The notes under the pieces: generated by a model
Told to the model about the DNA's origin: nothing
What the model saw: only the letters and a program-made list of their open reading frames with translations
Database searches by the model: none
Shown: positions 58,201 through 64,000 of the stretch, in pieces
How the letters are laid out: every line of letters begins with the position of its first letter
Numbering within the stretch: the stretch's first letter is position 1
Made by a program: the position numbers and the translations under genes
Assembly: GCA_914767715.1 (NCBI GenBank)
Contig: OU612069.1
Coordinates: forward strand, 9,481,387-9,545,386
DNA length: 64,000 nucleotides
From: Membranipora membranacea
Lineage: Eukaryota > Bryozoa > Gymnolaemata > Cheilostomatida > Membraniporidae
Direction of reading: 5' to 3'

Positions 58201-61200
58201 CATCTGATAGTTACCATTGTCCACTATAACACCATGTTGCATTTTTGTTTTTAATCATATGAAACTGGGGTTAACTGCTAGTACTCTGGTATCCTTCCTT
58301 AGTTAAAGCTCTCAACTCAGGTTGCTGATAGTGGCATTCCATTGTCAGCTACAGCCCAATCAGCTGGTCTTGATGTAATTTATAACGGAATGCCACTACC
58401 GACAACCTGGTCGGTGTGTGTGAGTACTTCTCACTCCTGAATCTGACTTTTCCCTCACAACATACGCTACCTGTGACCAGTGCACCTTCACTTCACACAC
58501 ACTCTTGTATATCACTATTGTTACTTGTTACTTGTAGGCGATATATAACGAGGGAGCTTGTCACTTACAGCTCGGCAGTAGAGAGAAATGTTTAGATGCG
58601 TTACGAGAAGTAGAATCTCTAATTAAAAAAGACGGAGGAGCAGCTCTCAAAACTTTAGACATATCAACTCCTATACAATCTGTCCAGGTTAGTCACATAC
58701 CATAAATCAGACAAAATAATGAGATGCAACCTGTTTCCTTGTCTCTTCTGGCAAGTCATCATTTCATGAGTCAGAAGTAACTGATTGAAAGAAGCAAGTC
58801 TGGTATACATTTTATTTGTTAAATTGTATTCATATTATGTAACTTCTTGGCTCCGACTCTTACTGCAGTCCACTGGATACTGAGTAGTTTTGATGCACTC
58901 AAAAATGCAGATAGAAATGTGCTGGATGTGCAGTTTCTCCTCAGTCATCTCTATAGACTCCTTCCAATGCGCTTTCAATATCAAGATAAGAGCCTCTGAC
59001 TCACTGAACCAATATTTATGAAATTTTCTTGTGGTACCCGAATACTACATTACCTGTATTGCTTGCAAGTCAAGAATATGTCATTAGCTGATCTGGAGCA
59101 GCTGCTTGACAAGGCTAGGTCTGCAGTGCAATAAGATGTTTTATATCTAGTTGAGAACTCCTTACTTGTGTACACGACTGCTGACATGTCAGATTGTTAC
59201 ACATGGTAGGGTTTTTCCTCGAGAACGAAATGCTGTTGACAATCATGATGCTCACAGTGACAATTGCAGCATTCAAACCTTGACATGACATGCTATTCAA
59301 TATAATGTATTATTATTTATAATCTTTATTTGTAGCGAGGATCAGGAAGTATAGATATAGTAGAGAGGGGTGCCAATAGACTATACGCTCCTCCGGCTAA
59401 TAAACTCAACAATCTGAAAAAGAAAAACTACCTCGGCAAAGCTAAGGTGGGTATACTATTGGGATGTGCGTCTCAGGTTATCATTGTATTGGCAAATGCA
59501 TACGGTGTCAGTGTAAGCATGATTATTCAAGCATATTTCTAAACCGAGTTATCTAACAATTCAGGCAATGACTATGACATGACACTCAACGCATTCCCTG
59601 TCTACAGCAATTCAAGCGTGAAAACGAGTGTTTGTCATTTTACGATGCTGTGCTCGCTTGCTCTGTTTATATAAGATTACAATGTAGAAATGATTTCTTT
59701 CTGCAGACATAGCCTTACTTATTTCAGATTTGCCTGAGAATGGTTCATGCAATTCTCTTGATTTTTTTTACATGTGTTACCAGAACATATGGACCACAGT
59801 CTAGGCATTTATTCATGTAGTCAGTCAATGGATTTTGCAGATATATTTGATTTAGTGGCTAACATTGCTTTGTGAGATGAGTAAGACAAGGTACACACAA
59901 TACTAGATAGCCCTTACATCAAACAAAGTTTCCTATGACCAACAGTCATTCTAAGCTGACCAAAGGAAGGTGTCAGATTTATGAAATTTGTCATTCACAA
60001 ACTGAAAACTAGATAAAAACAGCCCAAAAACAGCCTTCTTTTCTCCCCCCCCCTCCCCCTCCGACAAAATCTTTTTTGTGAACCATGACAATAATCATTA
60101 TTACCAATCGCCTCAATCAAGATATTTACTTGAAATCATTTGCTCCAATTTAAGAGGTAAATGTGGCTATAGAGACGGCCCAAAAAGTGTCCAGTTCATA
60201 GCGCCATATGGACATGTCTCTTTTTTCTTTTTTTTTCTATGCACTATGTCTTATTTGACCGCCCTATTTAACGGGCCCCCTTAAGCTCGGGTGGCTTGTG
60301 TGGGGTAGTACCCTATACCCTTGCCCGCCGTTGTCGGTTACTCTTTTTTCGAAGAGGCAGAGGGGGATCTTTATACTGCATGCAAGCACACAGTAGACCT
60401 CCTGTATTTATGGTCCTGATCCGAACAGACCTGGCTAGGATGAATGGCTTGCCAGTGACACATCAGAAATGACAGCCGGCGCCGGGAATCGAACATGGAT
60501 CTTCTATACATATGCTAAGCAAAAATTACCCAAACATCTGCATGAATGACGGGGCCTTTATTTTAGATTGAGCTTAGTGTTATAACATGAAGACTCAGGT
60601 CCATACTCTAGTACTCAACTACATCAGTGAAACCCCACCCATAATCTCAGCTATCATATAGTTAACCTACTAGCCTTCGCTGGCAAAATAGTAAGTGGTA
60701 AGATCACCACAGTTGCATTTATATCACCTTCCCTTGGTATTCAAACTATCGTTAGTACCAAATCTTGCAATAAGATCCTACGCTATCCTGTCGAGTAAGA
60801 TCCATACTAACTCGATACTGAAAAATTTGAATTCATTTTCAAAGAAACTGATCTGTGCATTGACATAGACTGCACTTATTCAGTAATATTGATAGTCCAT
60901 GTTTAGATGTGCTGAGTAACTGTGGTGCACAAATGGACACGACCTGATGCCACAAAACAGAAAGCTTCTCCAAGTCACCCACTGCTAACACATTTCAATA
61001 CTACTCTCTAGGAGGCCGTCAAATTCATTTGGATTTTTTATCACCCTGAAGACTGAAATAACTAGATAACACAATTATTTACAAGGATCTACTTTAAGAC
61101 ATGCAAATACTAGTTTTTGATGTAAAGAGAACAGTTTATCTGAGTAAGTCTTGTGTGTCAAAACATCTTAAAGTTTGTAAAAAACTCAAAATCACTTGTT

Positions 61201-62508
61201 AGTAATCATCACATGATTTTGATTTTTACATCATTGAGATGCCTGAAATGTCTAGATCTAAAATATTTTTATTTGAAGTTTCAGTGAAATTTGGAAATAC
61301 ATAATTTTTATGAAAAACAAACAGGCTACCTGTGTAAATTTTGAATTTCCTATTGAAATTCTATTGAAAGCCACTAATCATAAAGCTCATAGTTTTCATG
61401 CGGCTGCTTGCCTATTCAACTGAAGACCGCAGTTTGATAGGAGTGTCATATCTTAGTATTTATAATCTTTGATTCAGGCGCTCATAATTTGAACCAGGCA
61501 TCATTGATAATTTCAGCAAACTGCTTCAGACTTGTCAGTTCCATTCCAACACACTCACAGCTCCCCAGTAAGAACTTAATTAGATATGGATACAGTAGAT
61601 GTTCCTATTTGATCTATATGATATGATATTGATATAAGCATAATCATTTTTACTCCTGTAAATCAAATCACCTTTTGAATCAGACCAAGGTATTGGAAAT
61701 TCCAAACAGTCACTCATAAATCGAGTAACCTGATTATTCATACGCTCATAGTTCGAACTAAGCCTACCTGATAATTCAAACAAACTACTAAGTCCTCCTA
61801 GTCCAACGCTATGGCATATCCTACCCCTCATATGAACAGACTTATACAAAAACACTGGATGTTTATGTTCCATCTCGTGCGATAGGAGTAGCAGGTGGCT
61901 CAGTTGGTCTTCAGCATGCAAGTGTTGAAGGTTGTGAGTTTGAATCCCTCTGCAGCCCACTGACTACTGGGACTTGTTGGATCCCCATGTGTGCTCCGAC
62001 CTGCTTACAAACTGCAAGCAAATTGGCACAGACATTGCGGCCTCGCCCCTAAGGCATTAAATTTTTGCCACCCATTCTTCGGAATGTGGTAAGTGACTGA
62101 ATCTTGCGATTTTAACCAACACGACTTTATTGCGCAGGCACTTTCACACACTAACTCTACCTTACCTTATATCTGCAGGTCGTATCGTCAGTACAGTCCG
62201 GAGATATGTTTACTGGATTTGATGGACCTAATCAGCTAGCCCTTCCAGTGAGTTAACTCTACATATTTTATCATTAAAAAGAATTATATCAATATGGTAT
62301 AATTATTATATATTATATTATATATTGGGATATTATAATGAATTACATTTCCTCTAATTACTGTATCCGTGGCTTTCTCTAACCTAGCATGAATGCCTAT
62401 TATGGGTTGTTGAAAGCTCAGGTAGTTCTTCACAACCAAGTTTAGCTGCTGGAAAGGTACCCTTCACCGCTACACCTACACCGAAATATCATAGATATCA
62501 AAAAGGGA
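55244..62508 (+). CDS. p67phox (NCF2)-like NADPH oxidase activator, N-terminal exons
   Basis: Coding exons 55244-55450, 55866-55948, 56404-56512, 58538-58687, 59336-59446 and 62179-62247, with a probable seventh at 62388-62508 (after CTCTAACCTAG, ending at GTATGT). Phases agree (0, 2, 0, 0, 0, 0, 1). The product begins MNSEKDTLITWNESVEMFRA. Residues 1-180 match the TPR region of p67phox (NAMAYYQRATVHYQL, VIDYSQLGLRCKLYQHE, AIYNEGACHLQLG). Residues about 210-236 match the activation-domain motif (KKNYLGKAKVVSSV, then FTGF), which in the family contacts NOX catalytic subunits, while the TPRs bind Rac. The protein is a cytosolic activator of superoxide production. The SH3 and PB1 domains would be encoded beyond the window. 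The ATG follows an acceptor at 55238, implying an upstream 5'-UTR exon. NOXA1 is the alternative paralogue; the two cannot be separated here. The seventh exon (SQPSLAAGKVPFTATPTPKY) is proline/serine-rich and less certain. Confidence 0.85.
56705..56741 (+). repeat. duplicated 3' end of NCF2-like exon 3 with a second donor
   Basis: CGGGCTTAGATGTAAACTTT ATCAACACGAG repeats the end of exon 56404-56512 (CGGGCTTAGATGTAAACTTT ATCAGCATGAG) 210 bp downstream. It is followed by GAG and a stronger donor (GTATGT) than the real one (GTATTT). No acceptor-side exon sequence was copied. Confidence 0.85.
57236..57395 (-). mobile_element. tRNA-derived SINE-like element, family A, copy 2
   Basis: The reverse complement has an A-box-like TCGGTTAGCGCGC, a B box in GTTGTGGGTTCGAGTCCCAC, then CAGCCCCCAGCACCCTTGGG and a (TGA)n tail (about 57219-57246 on the plus strand as ATC repeats). 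The body resembles 10014-10145. It lies in the long intron 3 of the NCF2-like gene. Confidence 0.75.
58318..58409. repeat. 23-bp-stem hairpin in NCF2-like intron 3
   Basis: CAGGTTGCTGATAGTGGCAT TCC (58318-58340) pairs with 58387-58409 with three differences, one of which would be a G-U pair in RNA, around a 46-nt loop. Total length is 92 nt, about 130 bp upstream of the next exon. Confidence 0.7.
60255..60530. mobile_element. SINE-like element, family C, copy 2
   Basis: GGATCTTTATACTGCATGCA, AGTAGACCTCCTGTATTTAT, GGTCCTGATCCGAACAGACC and a reverse B-box-like GGGAATCGAAC after CAGCCGGCGCC parallel 42850-43135. A GC-rich head (GGGCCCCCTTAAGCTCGGGT) precedes it and may belong to it. It lies in the intron before exon 62179-62247 of the NCF2-like gene. 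Confidence 0.5.
61876..62095 (+). mobile_element. tRNA-derived SINE-like element, family B, copy 1
   Basis: An A-box-like word (GTGGCTCAGTTGGT, about 61895) and a B-box-like word (GAGTTTGAATCCC, about 61938) are spaced as in a tRNA. They are followed by a non-tRNA body (CTCGCCCCTAAGGCATTAAA, CCACCCATTCTTCGGAATGT). Two other copies are at 49287-49490 (minus) and 52881-52975. It ends about 85 bp before NCF2-like exon 62179-62247. Confidence 0.8.
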
Positions 62509-64000
62509 GTATGTACAACTGATTTACATATCCATGGAATATATTGAGAATTTGACCAAAATTTGATGTCTGAATTCTGAGTTTAGCTGTGGGTACTGCA
62601 GTTATGAGTTTGAGGTTTGAGCTCATCATGAGTATATATACTATATAAGGTTTAGTCAGCAGTGCAGGGAATTCCTTACGCTTACAATGTGATTGGACGA
62701 AAGTTTGGGATGGTTAAATTAAGATTGATATAATCTCAGACTAATAACCCATTTCAATGCTATAATTCCAGAGTGCGTTGAACTTGACGTACTAAGGGTG
62801 CTAAATTCAGTTAAATGGTCAAAATTATGACTTATCTCTCTCGTAATTTAGTCAAAAGGTGTAATTATGAATTTCTTCAAATGCTATTGGTTATAAATGT
62901 GACCATGCTATTAGGTTAAGGAGAATTTTCAAACAAACAAGGCATGTATCACGAACAACCGTTTGAGTATATTCCCAAGAAGTTCATCTCATATAACATC
63001 ATGAAGTATTTAACTCAGATAGAAAATTGTGTTCATGAAGCATTCAAGTTGTATAAAATATTGTGTTCATGATGCTTGCCATGATATGTGATGTCAACTT
63101 CTGGGTTAAGATGCCTCATAATGTATTCAAAGCCAGGCATGCCATCAAAACATTTTTTTTATCTATTATCTATTTATTACAATGTTAATCTAGCCAATCA
63201 ATGGCCGGTAATAGATATTTTTACATTGTGTTGACTCAGTCAAGTGAAAATAGTAATGAGTTCACTTTTTTGGAAATTTATCTTTAGAAAAACATGGTAT
63301 GACATGAACGCGTGGGGAGTAATGTTTGGTTATTGTTAGTCACCAACTTCCTTCTATTCACTTATTGTTACTGTCTTGTTTGAAGGTTTTTGGAGAAGCG
63401 TGTTTTCTCACTTATTTTTTCAGTCTATTGACAACTATATCACAGTCACTCCTTCTGGTAAAGCGCTCAAACTTTGGCGATGCTTGTATTTTGGTCATTC
63501 AATCATGCACAGTGGGTACCTACCAAAGTTTATGTTTCCAAACCAGAGTTACTACTGCAACACTGACATCCGTTTTTTGGGGAGGGAGCTACAGCAATCC
63601 TGGAAATTACATAAAACAGCTTTGATTTATTTAGCTTTTGACTTAACCTATTTGTTGAGTCTGACTTTACAGAAGTCATAATTTAATCAGGGGGTACTGC
63701 TCAATCTAACAGAAGTGGATTAGCCTTGATTTACGCATGTGGAAGCAGATTATGTAATATAAAAGGTTCACCCAAAGAAAATATTCTCCACATCATGCCA
63801 GTTGATTTTAAGTTGAGTCCTCCCATAGTCTACATATCAAATTTCATAGGCACCATCTTTTTAGTGCAACATGCATTGAAAATGGTTGCTGCTCAAGTCA
63901 CCTTGCACTTGGACCGCAGGTTGCGTTTCATGCATACGGGATGGTGGGGTTTCCTTGAATAACTCTGTACTATTACAACATGGGGGTATTGTCCTCCAAT
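62509..64000. other. right-end stretch, probably NCF2-like intron
   Basis: No exon continuing the NCF2-like protein could be supported. The overlapping plus-strand open frames at 63326-63962 lack recognised domains. A possible acceptor at 63419 (TTATTTTTTCAG) opens a phase-0 frame, but its protein does not resemble the family and the incoming phase would be 1. The stretch is AT-rich, without tandem repeats. Confidence 0.5.

Noticed and set aside
63326-63962. Overlapping 78-101-codon plus-strand frames near the right end
   Set aside because: Two overlapping frames with no family resemblance; they do not continue the p67phox-like protein in sequence or phase.

Overview
The window is nuclear DNA of an animal. 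It carries AT-rich, intron-rich genes with GT-AG introns, animal-specific genes (NFRKB of the INO80 complex, a p67phox/NCF2-like NADPH-oxidase activator, a RING/B-box/coiled-coil TRIM protein) and several tRNA-derived SINE-like and MITE-like repeats. It is most likely a non-vertebrate metazoan; the phylum cannot be fixed from this sequence alone. No bacterial, organellar or intact viral gene was seen.

Layout. (1) 1-9797 is one uninterrupted minisatellite of about 140 units of about 70 bp, open at the left window edge. It shows higher-order structure: one ordered block of variant units recurs three times. Every unit carries a consensus 5' splice site (CAGGTAAG) followed by a G run. (2) 9.8-19.1 kb is repeat-rich and gene-poor. 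It holds a SINE copy, two or three TIR elements, a TGCGCA-based repeat cluster, a 53-bp-stem hairpin, and the 3' exons of an unidentified plus-strand gene (15190-16319) whose frame is broken at a poly-A run. (3) 19158-25182 (+) is a complete seven-coding-exon TRIM-like gene of 557 aa. A decayed copy of its first RING exon lies at 27421-27570. Two copies of one MITE family lie between and after these. (4) 28-33.4 kb is non-coding and includes a GTATTG microsatellite. (5) 33458-50641 (-) is a complete NFRKB gene of 27 coding exons and 1167 codons; all exon phases agree. One exon (45683-45906) has no canonical AG acceptor. (6) RPL31 (50857-53301, +) is divergent from NFRKB, sharing a compact upstream region of about 215 bp with a TOP-like start. 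(7) 55239 to beyond the right half (+) holds the N-terminal exons of a p67phox/NCF2-like gene: TPR region plus the activation-domain motif. The remaining exons (SH3/PB1 in the family) would lie to the right of the window.

How the genes relate. RPL31 (ribosome) and NFRKB (chromatin remodelling) are housekeeping genes in a head-to-head pair. The TRIM and NCF2-like genes are families often linked to innate immunity, but they are separate transcription units and nothing shows joint regulation. I found no convincing new multi-gene system. The most unusual features are the splice-site-bearing higher-order minisatellite, the defective NFRKB acceptor, and several compact hairpins.
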